Assembly (NCBI RefSeq): GCF_963583255.1
Contig: NC_084806.1
Coordinates: 24,488,735-24,552,734, forward strand
Direction of reading: 5' to 3'
From: Pyrus communis
Taxonomy: Eukaryota; Streptophyta; Magnoliopsida; Rosales; Rosaceae
Length of the DNA stretch: 64,000 bases
The position numbers and the translations under genes were made by a program. The notes beneath the pieces are model-generated. The model saw nothing but the letters and a program-made list of their open reading frames with translations, made no database searches and was not told the origin of the DNA. How positions within the stretch are numbered: the stretch's first letter is position 1; each line of letters begins with the position of its first letter. This document shows positions 12,281 through 23,099 of this stretch, in pieces.

Positions 12281-12724
12281 GACTCTTCGATTTCTGAACG
12301 AACGCCTCTTTGATTTCTGAGCTAGCGCCTCTTCGATTTCTGAACAACGCCTCTTCGATTTCTGAACGGCAAGTAGTAGTGCGGATGCGGCTCTGTCAGA
12401 GACAAAGTTTCACGCGTTTTCTGAAAAGCAGAGAAAGCGTCGCCGAACTTTACGCTTGTCGGCAAAAGTGTGTAGTTGCGATGATGACCTCCACGTGATC
12501 TTTTGACAAAGTTGAACGCGTTTTCTGAAAAGCCGAGAAAGCGTCGCCGAACTTTACGCAGGAAATTCCGGCTTTTTGAATCGGTGGTCGTGTCGCCTTG
12601 GCTTTTTATAGAGGTATCGATCACCTCCAATATGCACACCTTGAAGATTGCCCATTTGTGAAAATCGTCTCCGGCCCTTTGAGATTTTGCTCCATCCACA
12701 CTCCTCTTTTAACACCTTTGAAAA
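12281..12724 (+). promoter_or_regulatory. Promoter-like region of the antisense ORF (copy 1)
   Basis: It holds about four tandem copies of an 18-base word, CGCCTCTTCGATTTCTGA, at 12300-12366. It also has a repeated GAAAGCGTCGCCGAACTTTACG block, a G-box CACGTG at 12492-12497, and a TATA-like TTTTTATAGAGG at 12603, about 115 bp before the ATG at 12725. Element 2 keeps the same order. Function is inferred from layout only. Confidence 0.5.
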
Positions 12725-13384
12725 ATGGCTAACCCATCTAACCTTTGCTTAAATTTGAGTCTCAGCAGTGATACGAGTGCGCCCCGTCAAGGTAATGTAT
12801 GGCGCCCTTCTTTCTTATCTTCTAATGGTCCTCTTACAGGTGAAGACTCCGTGATGATGGATGCAACAACAGCTACGATAGTAGCTAGGAACCTCCTCAC
12901 TCCTAAAGATAGTAGGCTGCTTTCAGGATGGTCCGATGAGTTGGCCGTTCAAGAGTCCCTCGCTCTTAGTGTTCAATGTGCGGGCTCTGTGTCCAACATG
13001 GGCCAACGCCTACTTGCTCGCTCCCGTCAGGTTGAATCATTGATGGCAGAGGTGGAAAGTCTTAAGCAAGAGATCAAGCAGCTTAAGTACGAGAATAGAA
13101 GTTTGCACGTGCTTGCAAATAACTATTCGACGGGCATGAAGAGGAAGCTTGATGAGCTGCAAGAATCTGAAGGTCGAATTCAAAGTGACCGTCAAAGGCT
13201 TGCGGCTTTATTCCAGAGGCACATTTTTCCTGGGTCATCTAGCGTTCCACCAAGTATCGAGGCCTCAAATGATCTATCTTCGATGCCTCCCGCTCCGATG
13301 CCTCTTGCTTCGATGCCTCCAGCTCTGATGCCTCCCGCTCCTAGAGTTGTGCCACGTGGGGGTTCACGTAAACAACCTTTGTGA
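12725..13384 (+). CDS. Antisense ORF of the Athila-like family, coiled-coil protein (copy 1)
   Basis: 219 codons, on the opposite strand to the carrying element. The N-terminus contains the leucine pattern NLCLNLSL, which fits an LxLxL (EAR-like) motif. Residues about 98-165 are rich in Leu, Glu and Lys with heptad spacing (VESLMAEVESLKQEIKQLKY), predicting a coiled coil. The tail (about 187-205) repeats a five-residue Met-Pro-x-Ala unit and ends with a basic stretch. I see no enzyme motif, signal peptide or membrane segment. Copy 2 at 43480-44151 aligns throughout. In the first 70 codons I count about 13 silent and 8 replacement differences, which suggests protein-level constraint. The start is chosen because the two copies align from this ATG. 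The product is not identified; extra antisense ORFs of unknown function are known in plant gypsy elements. Confidence 0.7.
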   Translation: MANPSNLCLNLSLSSDTSAPRQGNVWRPSFLSSNGPLTGEDSVMMDATTATIVARNLLTPKDSRLLSGWSDELAVQESLALSVQCAGSVSNMGQRLLARSRQVESLMAEVESLKQEIKQLKYENRSLHVLANNYSTGMKRKLDELQESEGRIQSDRQRLAALFQRHIFPGSSSVPPSIEASNDLSSMPPAPMPLASMPPALMPPAPRVVPRGGSRKQPL

Positions 13385-13395
13385 AAGTTACATTC

Positions 13396-13434
13396 TTTTA
13401 TTTTTTTTTTTTTTTCTTTTTTTTTTTTTTATTT
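13396..13434. repeat. Poly-T tract after the antisense ORF
   Basis: A nearly pure T run on the + strand between the antisense ORF stop and the end of the convergent gag-like frame. Element 2 has the same tract at about 44179-44202. It is T, not A, on the coding strand, so it is not the poly-A tail of a retrogene. Confidence 0.7.
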
Positions 13435-13535
13435 TTTCTCGCACTTGTAACTTCTCGGAAATCAATGCTTTATTTTATTGGGTTGCCTCCCAAGTAGCGC
13501 TTTCTTTATCGTCTTGCAGCCGGACGATGGTATGC

Positions 13536-14808
13536 TCATTCCCCATTGGAGCCCACGGCATGAAATTGATCTTTGAATGGGAGGTGATACTTGAGATGAT
13601 CCTTTAATGGTTTAAGTTCTAGAGTGGATGCCTGAATCATTAACAACATATTAGTATAAAAGAAAATTGAAATTCGGGAAGGCGGCTTACCTGTGTGCTC
13701 CGACATGAACTCAAGAATAAACACCCCTTCGAAAGTTGTAGGACCAGAAAATTCAGCTAGATTTGGTGTTTTGAGAGTTATGACTTGTCCCGTGTCATAA
13801 AATCCAACTTCTTTGGGAATTGTTGTCTCAAGTATATCCTCTTTAACGAATTCTTGATATTCCAGACTTTGCACCTTTGGAAGGGCTTCCAAGATGTCTT
13901 TTTCACTTTCTTCTTCCTTGGAATTCATGAACCTGCAAGGAATAGGGATATTAGGTGGAATGGGGTTAGAACTAATTAAATTTGGAACAACCTTACTTGA
14001 ATTAGATGGCGTAGGAGCAATAGGTGCCTCCGGCAAAGGTGTTTCCACTCTTTCCGTGGGTTGGGTGTATTCCTCTTCCTCAAATTGCAATCTTTCATCT
14101 TCCTTGTGATTTGATTTTGATGGTTGAGGGTCCGTTCCAACCTCCTTGCCACTTCTTAATATGATTTCTTTGGCAGTTTCAACTCCTCCCTTCGGATTTG
14201 CAATGGTTGAACTAGGGAGTTCGCCTTGGTCTCGAAACTGTCCTACGAACTCCGCGATCTGTCCAATTTGCTTTTCCAAGTGGTCCAACCTTTTGTCTTG
14301 ATTTTGCCTCTCTTTGTTTGGAGTTTGGATTTCCTGCGTCAAAGTAGTAAGTAATTGAAAAATCTTATCATTATCACTTGAATTACCTACATTGCTTTGG
14401 GTAGGTTGTGGTGGCTGCATAGGCGTTGAATAGAACTCCTCATATGGCTGCCAACATTCTCCTTGTTGAGCCTCATTGGCTTGATTTTGTGAGCCCTGCA
14501 CCAAAAAAATTAATTCATTAAGCTTTTGATTATAATCTATTGACGAACTTGAGTTTGGTTGGGCATATTGAATATGAGATTGTGGTGGGTGCATAGGTCT
14601 TGAATAGAACTCCTCATATGGCTGTCAATATCCCTCTTCTTGAACATGTTGAGGTTCCCACCACGTAGAGTTTGAATGATCACTCCAATCTGAATTGTTA
14701 AGTATTGGAAAACACATTATTCCTTGATTGAAGATCAAATATATCAACGCTTTGCATTTGGGACCTTTCCATGAGCTGTGACAAAAGAGAAGCATTATCA
14801 AGTGCCAT
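13536..14808 (-). pseudogene. gag-like ORF of Athila-like element 1 (disrupted at its 5' end)
   Basis: The homologous start is the ATG at 14808, but stops interrupt the first 70 codons. One is a TGA replacing Trp in the repeated PYEEF motif near 14620. From 14594 the frame is open for 352 codons. It has Gln/Pro-rich repeats (QPYEEFYS, MQPPQP), a short coiled stretch (RQNQDKRLDHLEKQIGQIAEF), an acidic linker and a conserved end (ETTIPKEVGFYDTGQVI, FEGVFILEFMSEHTGKPP). It stops before any protease or reverse-transcriptase motif, so the element cannot encode its own replication enzymes. It runs convergently with the antisense ORF, about 150 bp apart. Confidence 0.7.
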
Positions 14809-14916
14809 GTTGCGCTTCTCTAGTACTTGAATTCAACAATCAAAACACAAATCAAAAACTAAAATTAAAATACATAACAGAAACGAACAATCCAAGGGAT
14901 TAGCAAATTTGCTAAT

Positions 14917-14933
14917 CCCCGGCAACGGCGCCA
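14917..14933 (-). other. Primer binding site of element 1 (tRNA-Asp type)
   Basis: TGGCGCCGTTGCCGGGG on the - strand complements the 3' end of plant tRNA-Asp (...CCCCGGCAACGGCGCCA). It lies five bases inside the 5' LTR. The identical site occurs in elements 2 and 3. Confidence 0.85.
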
Positions 14934-14938
14934 AAATT

Positions 14939-17291
14939 TGATGCGAGAATTATACGCACACAAATTAAACCCTCTTTTTGACAATTGTAGTATAAGTATA
15001 AGTAGGGATCGTTCTTAACCGGGGATTAGGAGGGATTGCAAATCACTTGGAAACTGACTCAAAAACGTAAAATAAAGTTTAAAACACTAACCTAGACTCA
15101 AAGAATGCAAAACTAAACGCTTAAAACACTAAAACAAACCAAAAGACTCAAACATCACCCAAAACACTCAAAACTGCCTTAAAAACACTTTCTAGGCAGT
15201 TTTGAGCACTTTGGTGAATTTGGACGAATTTGTGTAACAAATTGAATCAAAACACTTATAAACACAAACTAAGACACTTTCTAACTAAATTGGACAATAA
15301 AGTAAAGGGGGATTTAGGTTTTGACGAAATTAAACTAAATGAACAGATTGTAATTAAAGGCAGAATGTAAATATGAATATGATGAAAATATGGATGAATG
15401 CTAGCTAAGGGGTTCATCTCCACACATGTTATACTTGCATATAAAACGATTTCCAATTGTTTTTCAATAAACCATGAATTCTCAACGCCCCAGATTAACC
15501 GTGAATTGCACTAATTAACCCTCAGATTTTCCTAACGTTATTGAATTGGATGATTGCATACGACAACCCAAAGCATTCCCCACAAGTTCCCTACATGAAC
15601 TGCATAATAGAGATACAAGCAAGAATCATTAAGTTCTTTGAAAACCATAAGCATTGACGAAGCACTCGTTACTATGAACTACATGAAACTTATGCCAAGA
15701 ATTTACTTAACGCAATTGAGCTCATCAACTTTTACTACTTGTGAATATAAGTTTGTAACGATTAGGTGAAATTCACTTATATTCTAGTGTCATATTCATG
15801 CATGAAAATTAAGCGTGCACTCTCAATAAACATACATAAATAAGTTATCAATCAAACGGTTAAACAAATTGAATTCACAACTTATGAAACACAATTAGAA
15901 GTAATCAAATCATATTGCAAGCATAAACATGTATTTCGAATCCCCTCTAGCCAAGGGGGTTTTAGTTCCTCATACGTACAAAACAAAGAGAATTGAAATT
16001 AAACATTGAAATCAAAGGAAAAGAAACACCTAAACATTCCAACAACTCAAACTTGAATTGTATAAACGTTTAGGCCCTCTTCTCTTCCTCTTTGTTGCTG
16101 CACAAGGTCTAAGGTGAGTTTTGGGGATTATGGATGATGTAGAATGATAGGTTTTGTGTATGAATGGATGGGGAGTGGTGGAATGGCTGAATGGATTGAT
16201 GGGGAAGGCACGGCACAAAGTGGATTGTGTGAATGGTGTGTGTATGAATGGATGAATTTCTGTTGTGAAATGGAATCCCCCCTTTGTGGCTGCAATGGAT
16301 GCTTATTTATAGGTGGATGAATGATTAAAAGAGGGAATATGACAGCTAGGAGGGAATGATTAAAGAGGGCATGCATGGTTGGAAATGCATGTGGAATGGC
16401 TGGAAATGAAGGAGTATGCATGTGCACGGTTTTGGGAGAAAATGGGAGTGCATGTGGCTACAATGGATTAAAGGGTGAATGCATGTGCAATGATGAAGTG
16501 GGATGGCTGAAATTAGGGGTGAATGTGCATGTGGAATGACAGCTAGGTTTATGATGATGAATGCATGTGGATTAGGTTGAAAAGGTGGTGGGTTATACAC
16601 GGCAAAGGGAAGTGGTTTTGGTGAGTGGCTGAAATGTGTATGAATGCATGGCAAGGCTGATTTATTTGAAGATGCATGTGCAATGACAACTAGGTTAAAT
16701 GATTAAAGGGTTGTTGCTAGGTTGGAAATGCATGTGGGTGAATATGTGGCTGCATGGTTGAATGATTAAAGGGTGCATGTGGGTTGGAAATGCATGTGGA
16801 ATGGCTGGAAATGAAGGTGTTTTGCACGGCAAAGGCTTGTTTGGGTGCATGTGGCTGCAAGCTAGGGTGAATGATGATGAATGCATGTGGATTAGGTTGG
16901 AAATGCAAGGGAATGTGCTGAAATGATAGAATGGGGCTGCAAGGTTAAAGGGCTAGGGTTTAAGTGCATAGAAAGGGCCTAAAATAGGGTGGTTTGCATG
17001 GCAAGGGAAGGGGAGAAGGGATAAGCCACGGCAAGGTTATGTAATTGGGCTAGGGCCATTGTTTTGTGTCCTAAAGTGCCTCAATTTCGTCCAACACCTT
17101 GGCTCCAAACATAAGCTATCCATCCTTAGCCCAAAAATGCTCCAAAAGGCTCCAAAATGCACTTCTTTGCTCCTTAAGCCCTTAGAACCTGAAAACACGC
17201 AAAAGAAGCATAAAGGACTAAAATAACTAAAGAAACATAACGTAAATGCACGAGAACAAGCCATTTAAGTCGCATGAATATGCTCCTATCA
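14939..17291 (-). repeat. 5' LTR of Athila-like element 1
   Basis: 2353 bp, TGATGCGAG...CTCCTATCA on the + strand. A TATA-like CCTATAAATA lies on the - strand at 16304-16313. This copy is uninterrupted and is the reference for the family LTR in this window. Confidence 0.92.
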
Positions 17292-18184
17292 AACACTACA
17301 ACCTTAAAATGAATCTGTTGAAGTGTGCATTTAGCATTACTTCTAGGAAGTTCCTTGGCTTCATTGTCAAGCACCGTGGCATTGAAGTGGGCCAGTCAAA
17401 GATCAAGGCCATTCAAAGCATGCATGAGCCAAGGAACCTACACGAGTTGAAAAGTCTACAAAGGTGGCTTGCCATCATTAGTCGCTTCATCTCCAACCTC
17501 GCTGGAAGCTGCCAACCTTTCAGTCAACTCATGAAGAATGACGCTCCATTCATATGGGATGACACATGCCGGAATGCCTTCAAGGGCATAAAACGGTACC
17601 TCGCAAGCCCACTTGATTTAGGAGCTCTCATGCCTGGAAAGTTGCTCATCCTATACATTGATGCACAAGAAGGTTCCATTGGAGCACTTTTAGCGCAAGA
17701 AAATAAAGACCAAAGGGAAAGAGCACTCTACTACCTAAGTAGAACCTTCACTGGGGTTGAGCTCAACTACACCCCAATCGAGAAGATGTTCCTTTTCTTA
17801 GTCTTTCCTGTCCAAAAGCTTAGACACAATATGCATGCTTACACCATCCACTTGGTTGTCAAAGCTGACCTAGTCAAATACGTCATGTCAAAGCCAGTTT
17901 TGACGGGGCGACTAGCAAAATGGGCATTGCTTCTCAATCAATACGAGATCATCTACATTCCAGCTAAAGCCATAAAGGGACAAGCGCTAGGAGACTTCCT
18001 TAACAATCATCCAATCCCAACCGATTGGAAAATCTTAGATGATTTGCCTGACAAGGAAGTGTTCTACGTCGACATCTTCTCGACATGGACAATGTTCTTC
18101 GACAGATTCACACAAGCAGATGGGGCGGGGGCAGGAGTAGTATTCATGCCACCACAAAAACAAATGCTACCCTATTCCTTCTAG
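17292..18184 (+). pseudogene. Reverse transcriptase (second half) and RNase H of outer gypsy element
   Basis: After the insertion the frame continues the RT thumb (NLKMNLLKCAF, GFIVKHRGIEV) and the connection and RNase H domains (ALYYLSRTFTGVELNYTPIEK, KWALLLNQYEI). It stays open to 18184. A second RNase H-like start (VFYVDIF...GAGAGVVFMPP) appears at its end, as in Tat elements that have two RNase H domains. The frame is broken only by the insertion here, but upstream and downstream lesions disable the polyprotein. Confidence 0.8.
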
Positions 18185-18480
18185 GTAAACGAGCTATGCT
18201 CCAACAACGTCACTGAATACCAAGCACTAAGTATCAGACTCCAAATAGCGGTCGACATGGAAATCATAATGCTAGAAGTGTATGGCGACTCCAAGCTCAT
18301 AATTACTCAACTCTTGACTGAATATGAAGTGAAGAAAGATGATTTAATCCTATAATTCCGGCTAGTAACTTAACTGCTCTGAAAGTTCGAGGCAGTGATG
18401 CTAGAACATATGCCAAGAAAAGAAAAATCAAATAATAAATGCTCTTGCTAACTTAGCCTTAAGTATGGCACTAAGAGAAG
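18185..18480 (+). pseudogene. Second RNase H domain of outer gypsy element (degenerate)
   Basis: It reads through a TAG at 18182-18184. NNVTEYQALSIRLQIA and LEVYGDSKLIITQL are the conserved RNase H stretches, the latter including a catalytic Asp. Stops follow near 18350, then the frame breaks up. Confidence 0.7.
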
Positions 18481-18739
18481 ACGAAGATACAGATGTGCCA
18501 GTTTGCCAAAGATGGGTGAACCCACCCATCAGTGAAATGCTACTAGATGATACAAACGTTATCTCAGTACTTCTAGTTAACATTGAAGAGTGGAGACAAC
18601 TGCTGATCGACTACTTGGAGCATGGAAAGCTTCTGAACGATCTTAGACACTGCTCTAAAATACGTCGATGAGCACCTCACTTACTCTACTACAAAGAAAC
18701 ACTCTACCTACACTCTTTTGAATGAGTACTTTTAAGATG

Positions 18740-19807
18740 CCTAGGTGAGGAAGAAGTTAATCAAGCCATGGAAGAAGCACACTCAGGCGTATACGAAGCG
18801 TATCATTATGGACCAAAGTTGTACTTCCAGCTTAAAAGAATGGGTGATTACTGGCCAAGCATGGTGAATGATTGCCTGGAACACGCTAAAAGATGCCAAG
18901 CCAGCAAATTCCACGCCAACTTCATACATTAACCACTTGAGCCATTACATCCTACGATTGCTTCATGGCCATTTGATAAGTGGGGATTAGATATTGTAGA
19001 ACCAATCACACCAAAGTCGTCTACTGAAGAAGCCACATCCAAGTGGGCTGAAGTCGTACCCCTAAGGGAAGTCAAGAAGGAAACTGTCGTCCGTTTCATC
19101 AAAGAGCCTATCATTTATTAATATGGTGTGCCTCGCTACATCATCACCGACAACGAAAAATAGTTCTCCAGCAGACTCATGGAAGAGCTCTGCAAGAAAT
19201 ACAAGTTCAAGCAGCATAAGTCTTCCATGTATCATACTCCGGCCAATGGTCTTGCAAAAGCATTTAACAAAACTCTGTGCAACACATAGGATGGCCATAC
19301 CATTGGCCGAACAAAGAGAGATTGGCATGAAAGAATAAGCGAAGCACTTTGGGCATATAGGACAACATATAGGATGGTCATCCAAGTTATGCCTTATTCA
19401 ATCGGCGTGGAAGCTATTCTACCACTTGAAAGTCAAATCCCCTCACTAAGGATGGCCATACAAGAAGGCTTGACTGAAGAGGAAAACGCAAAGCTGCGAC
19501 TTCAAGAGTTGGAAGCACTCGACAAAAAGAAGCTTGAAGCTCAACAACACTTGGAATGCTACCAAGCACGGCTATCCAAGGCGTTCAACAAGAAGGTCTG
19601 CCCAAGGTATTTCCAAACTGGAGATATTTTCTTGGCATTACGAAGGCCCATCATCACGACTCACAAAACAAAAAGCAAGTTCACATCAAAATGGGATGGA
19701 CTTTAATACAAGAGGTTTACACCAAAGGTGCTTACTTAATCATGGCAAAAGATGACTTGAAGATCGGCCTCATTAACGGTAAATTCTTGAAGCGCTACTT
19801 CCCCTAA
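18740..19807 (+). pseudogene. Integrase of outer gypsy element (degenerate)
   Basis: Recognisable pieces in order: the zinc-binding approach (MEEAHSGVYEAYHYGPKLYF), the first catalytic Asp region (FDKWGLDIVEPI), the second (IITDNEK) and the catalytic Glu region, which reads ANGLAKAFNKTL with Lys replacing the expected Glu. Stops occur at about 18929, 19120, 19160 and 19288. The C-terminal part (YFQTGDIFLALRRP, FTSKWDGL) ends near 19807. It cannot be active. Confidence 0.8.
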
Positions 19808-20370
19808 GGCAAACACTCAATGCTCATCACCTGCACGAGCCTAAACTGCAAATGGCACAATGCTCCTCGCCTGCACGAGCCTAAACTGTAAACAGCACAA
19901 TGCTTCTCACCTCCATGAGCCTAAACTGCAAAAGGCACAATGCTCCTCACCTGCACGAGCCTAAACTGCAAAAGGCACAATGCTCCTCGCCTGCACGAGC
20001 CTAAACTATAACTGCACAACACTCCTCGCTTGCATAAGTCTAAACTGCAAACGGCACCAAATGACACACAAAGCTCCTTATTCGTACGAGCTTAAAAGGT
20101 GACACCTAATGCTCCTCGCCTGCATGAGCCTAAACTGCACATGACACAACGCTCTTTGTTGCACGAGCTTAAAAGGCGACACTTAATGCTCCTCGCCTGC
20201 ACGAGCCTAAACTGCACACGACATAACACTCCTCGGCTGCATGAGCTTAAACTGTACACAACACAATGCTCCTCACCTGCACAAGCCTAAACTACACACG
20301 GAACAATGCTCCTCGCCTGCATGAGCCTAAAATGCACACAATATAAAGCTTCTGGCCCATAAGAGCATAA
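19806..20370 (+). repeat. Tandem array of about 40-bp units downstream of integrase
   Basis: About 13-14 degenerate units around the core GCTCCTCGCCTGCACGAGCC followed by TAAACTGCA. Unit length varies between roughly 37 and 42 bp. The array starts right after the integrase stop, so it belongs to the element's 3' region. Apparent Cys/Leu-rich frames are by-products of the repeats. Confidence 0.85.
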
Positions 20371-20890
20371 AATGTGTATGGCAAAACAAAAACAAAACCT
20401 CACCATCAAGATCGCCAAAACCCATCACTCCCTTGAACTACGTCATGACTTGACTACATCACGACTTGATCCCTCCTCAACCGACGGTACATAGGCAACT
20501 TGAAACTTCAAAAACTTCAAGTACAATCACATCATCAACAAAAACACCAACACTTTGAAGAATACTTTATTTCTTTAAAGGAAGAATTTGGCTACAAAGC
20601 CTTATTACAAAAAGAGCAAAAGCAAAGAAGACCCAAAGTACAAAAGATGGAAGACACTACTTGAAAGCTATGTCCCTAAAACCACGGTGACGATATTCAA
20701 GCAAGCTTTCTAAAGTCTTCAAAGTCTCTACATCAATAGGAGACAAGGTGGGCACTTCCATGGCCGCACCTTTACCTTGCTCTAGGCATGAAATCTCCTT
20801 TTGATGTTGAGAAAGTCTAGCTTCCTACTACGAGAAAATCTTGAAGGACAGATAAAGTTGACGTCGTCTTTGGGGAGAACAAACTTAGAA
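20371..20890. other. 3' region of outer gypsy element, non-coding part
   Basis: No intact frame. On the - strand scattered in-frame stretches continue the antisense pseudogene (for example VETLKTLESLLEY near 20700), so its 3' end may extend into this stretch. Confidence 0.4.
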
Positions 20891-21512
20891 AACCAACAAG
20901 CTAAGCAAGCGTCTAAGTAATTCTTCCATGTGCTCTGACGCTACGCCAAGTTTGTCAAACACTTTCAAATCAGCAGAAGCACGGCGCTCAGCTGAACCAA
21001 TAACACTTGACGAATCCAAGTCTCCTTTTGACTTCATCGTCTTGTTACGGCCATTTTTCTTCGAAGGTCTCTTGTACTTCATGGAACCCCAATACCAAAA
21101 TAAGATCCATAAAGACATCTTCAAGCTACTTCTAGTAAAACTCAGTAAAGAGGGCTTCTCTAATAGTCAACAAAGTGCAATTCCAAGTCACAGCTCTGCT
21201 ACAGACGCAATCGTCAAGAAGCTCAAACGAAGCTGGTGAATTGTCGTGAGCATGATGCAAAGGATTCAAGACTAGAATCTTCGACATACAAGCCTTTTCC
21301 TTCGTGGTTGATCGACCAAAATCTGTCACCTCCCAAGACACTTTAGAAGACCACGACTTGATATGCATCAAGTTGTCTTTTGTAGGAAGAACAGGCACCT
21401 CAAGGCTAGTCAACAGTGCACAAAGCTTCGATGTCATTCCCCTATCTTTTGAATCTCTTTCCTTCGCAAGAATGGTGATGGTATTGCTCCTAAAGCACTT
21501 GAAAAATACCAT
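20891..21512 (-). pseudogene. Antisense ORF of outer Tat-like element (decayed)
   Basis: The ATG at 21512 opens a - strand frame with protein-like composition (MVFFKCFRSN, LAKERDSKDRGM, VSWEVTDFGR, ILVLNPLHHA) as far as 21132. Past the stop, the same strand continues with FMDLILVLGF and further stops. It lies between integrase and 3' LTR, opposite to gag-pol, where extra antisense ORFs are known in plant Ty3/gypsy elements. I cannot assign a function. It shows no similarity by eye to the antisense ORF of the Athila-like elements. Confidence 0.5.
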
Positions 21513-21719
21513 GGCTACAACAAAACAAACAAAGCAACATAAGCAAGAGTAGGGCACGCCAAGAAAAGAAAAGAAAAGAAAAAAAGAATTTCTTTTTTCG
21601 CCAAAACAAAAGACATGCGAGACTGACCTCATGAGTGTCAAAGGATGATGTTGATGAAGTCACAGTGATGAAAAAAGAAATCAGCCACAAAGCTTGATCG
21701 AGCACAGCAAAGTGAGCAG

Positions 21720-22090
21720 CTCCAAGCAGCAGCAAAGGGCAGGGCAATGTCACCACCGAGGAAAGTTGTGACCAAAAGGCACTACATAGCGTAAAACGCT
21801 GCATTCTTTTGCACTACCCTACATGGTAAAAGTGACGCATGGCAATAAGCTCCAAGCAGCAATTGCAGGGCACTGCAGTGGCAGCAGCAGCAAGAGGCAC
21901 AACTACGTCACCACCGAGGAAAGTTGTGACCAAAAGACACTACACAGCGTAAAAACACTGCAATCTTTGGCACTACCCCACATGGTAAAAGTGATGCATA
22001 GAAACAAGCTCCAAGCAACAACAGGCACGGCAAGCACATCAGCAAAGAAAACCCACGACTCCAAGCAGCTACAAAGTGCACGGCAAGAGG
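21720..22090. repeat. Tandem duplication of about 159 bp
   Basis: GTCACCACCGAGGAAAGTTG at 21749 recurs at 21908, followed in both by matching sequence through the CTCCAAGCAGC motifs. The block lies upstream (in antisense sense) of the antisense ORF and could be its promoter region, which is speculative. Confidence 0.75.
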
Positions 22091-22599
22091 ACTTGTGTTG
22101 TGAAAAAAATATACACCCAATTTTCCTATATATATGGGTCAATTGCTTCCTAATGCTATAAGGGAAATACATACCCAAATAACAAAAGGAAAATCAAAAC
22201 AAGAAAGCACATTCCCACCAAAAGAACGAAGCAAAAAATGGCAAGTTTCAGCCAATCTGCGCAGGTAGGACGTTTTTAGTGATAACTTAAGTTTCCAGAA
22301 GGGTTTTGATGAAAGGCCAATTGGAGAAGGGAGCTAAGTTGCTAAGGATCATTGTATCCAAATTTCATAATTTTTCCTAAAGCCAAACATTCCAGTTTTC
22401 AAAGTCATTCACGCAGAAATTGCTTTCCCGTCAGGAATTGCGCAGCTATAGGAAAATGAAAAGTTGAAGGGTTTCCCGATTTTTCCTAGTTATGTGTGAT
22501 ATATGCCTGAAAAGATAAGGGATAAATCTACGTTTTCCATATTTTTTCAGAATATTCCAAGAAAGAAATCGATCTCAAATTGTGCGTGCAAGTCAGAGG

Positions 22600-22850
22600 A
22601 CATGTTTCCCAAAACCGAAAAAAGGAAAGTAAAAAATCCTCCTTGCCATTGGAAAATCAAAACAAGGAAGGAAAACTCCTTCCTTGCCGTGGAATCAAAA
22701 CAAAAAAGGGAAAAAAATCCCTCCTTCATGCCATGGGAAATCAAAACAAGAAACAAAATCCCCTTCCTTGCCGTGGGGAAAGAAAAGAGGAAAGAAAAGA
22801 AAAAAATTGTCCTCCTTGCTGTAGGGAAGAAAAGAAAAAGGGTAAAGTGA
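22600..22850. repeat. Purine-rich imperfect tandem repeats
   Basis: Repeats around a CCTTGCCGTGGGGAAA-like word separated by A/G-rich spacers. Lys-rich frames on the + strand and Phe-rich frames on the - strand are low-complexity shadows. Confidence 0.65.
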
Positions 22851-23099
22851 AAAAAAATGCACATCCTACTCACCCAAGGATAAGCATTATATATTTCCAA
22901 AACCTTGAAGGAAATCACAAAAGCATTCCAACACTTTGAAGGAAGTCACCTTCGTTACCAAAATTGAAGAGGATTCCTATCGAAGAAAGAAAAACATTTT
23001 TTTTTTCCTACAACCACAAGGAAAAATTCAAAATGCGCCAAACATATGTTGTCAAAGATTATGGGAAATCAAATACGCACAACAAGTATGTGCCGATTT

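Larger units (their letters stand above)
4899..17291 (-). mobile_element. Athila-like non-autonomous LTR element 1
   Basis: The 12.4 kb insertion has terminal TGATGCGAG...CTCCTATCA and 5-bp duplications AACAC (4894-4898 and 17292-17296). Primer-site and polypurine positions set the orientation as -: the 5' LTR is 14939-17291, the PBS 14917-14933, and the polypurine tract lies beside the 3' LTR at 9575. The internal part (9575-14938) holds a gag-like frame, an antisense ORF and long non-coding tracts. I see no protease, reverse transcriptase, RNase H or integrase. The LTRs differ at about one to two percent by eye, so it is much younger than the element it interrupts. A solo LTR of the same family is inserted in its 3' LTR. 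Confidence 0.9.

Noticed and set aside
12725..13434. Antisense ORF as a processed retrogene with poly-A tail
   Set aside because: The homopolymer after the stop is T on the coding strand, and a promoter-like region is present upstream, which a processed retrogene would lack.
22503..22939. Lys-rich and Phe-rich frames on both strands
   Set aside because: Purine-rich imperfect tandem repeats explain both; no domain is visible.
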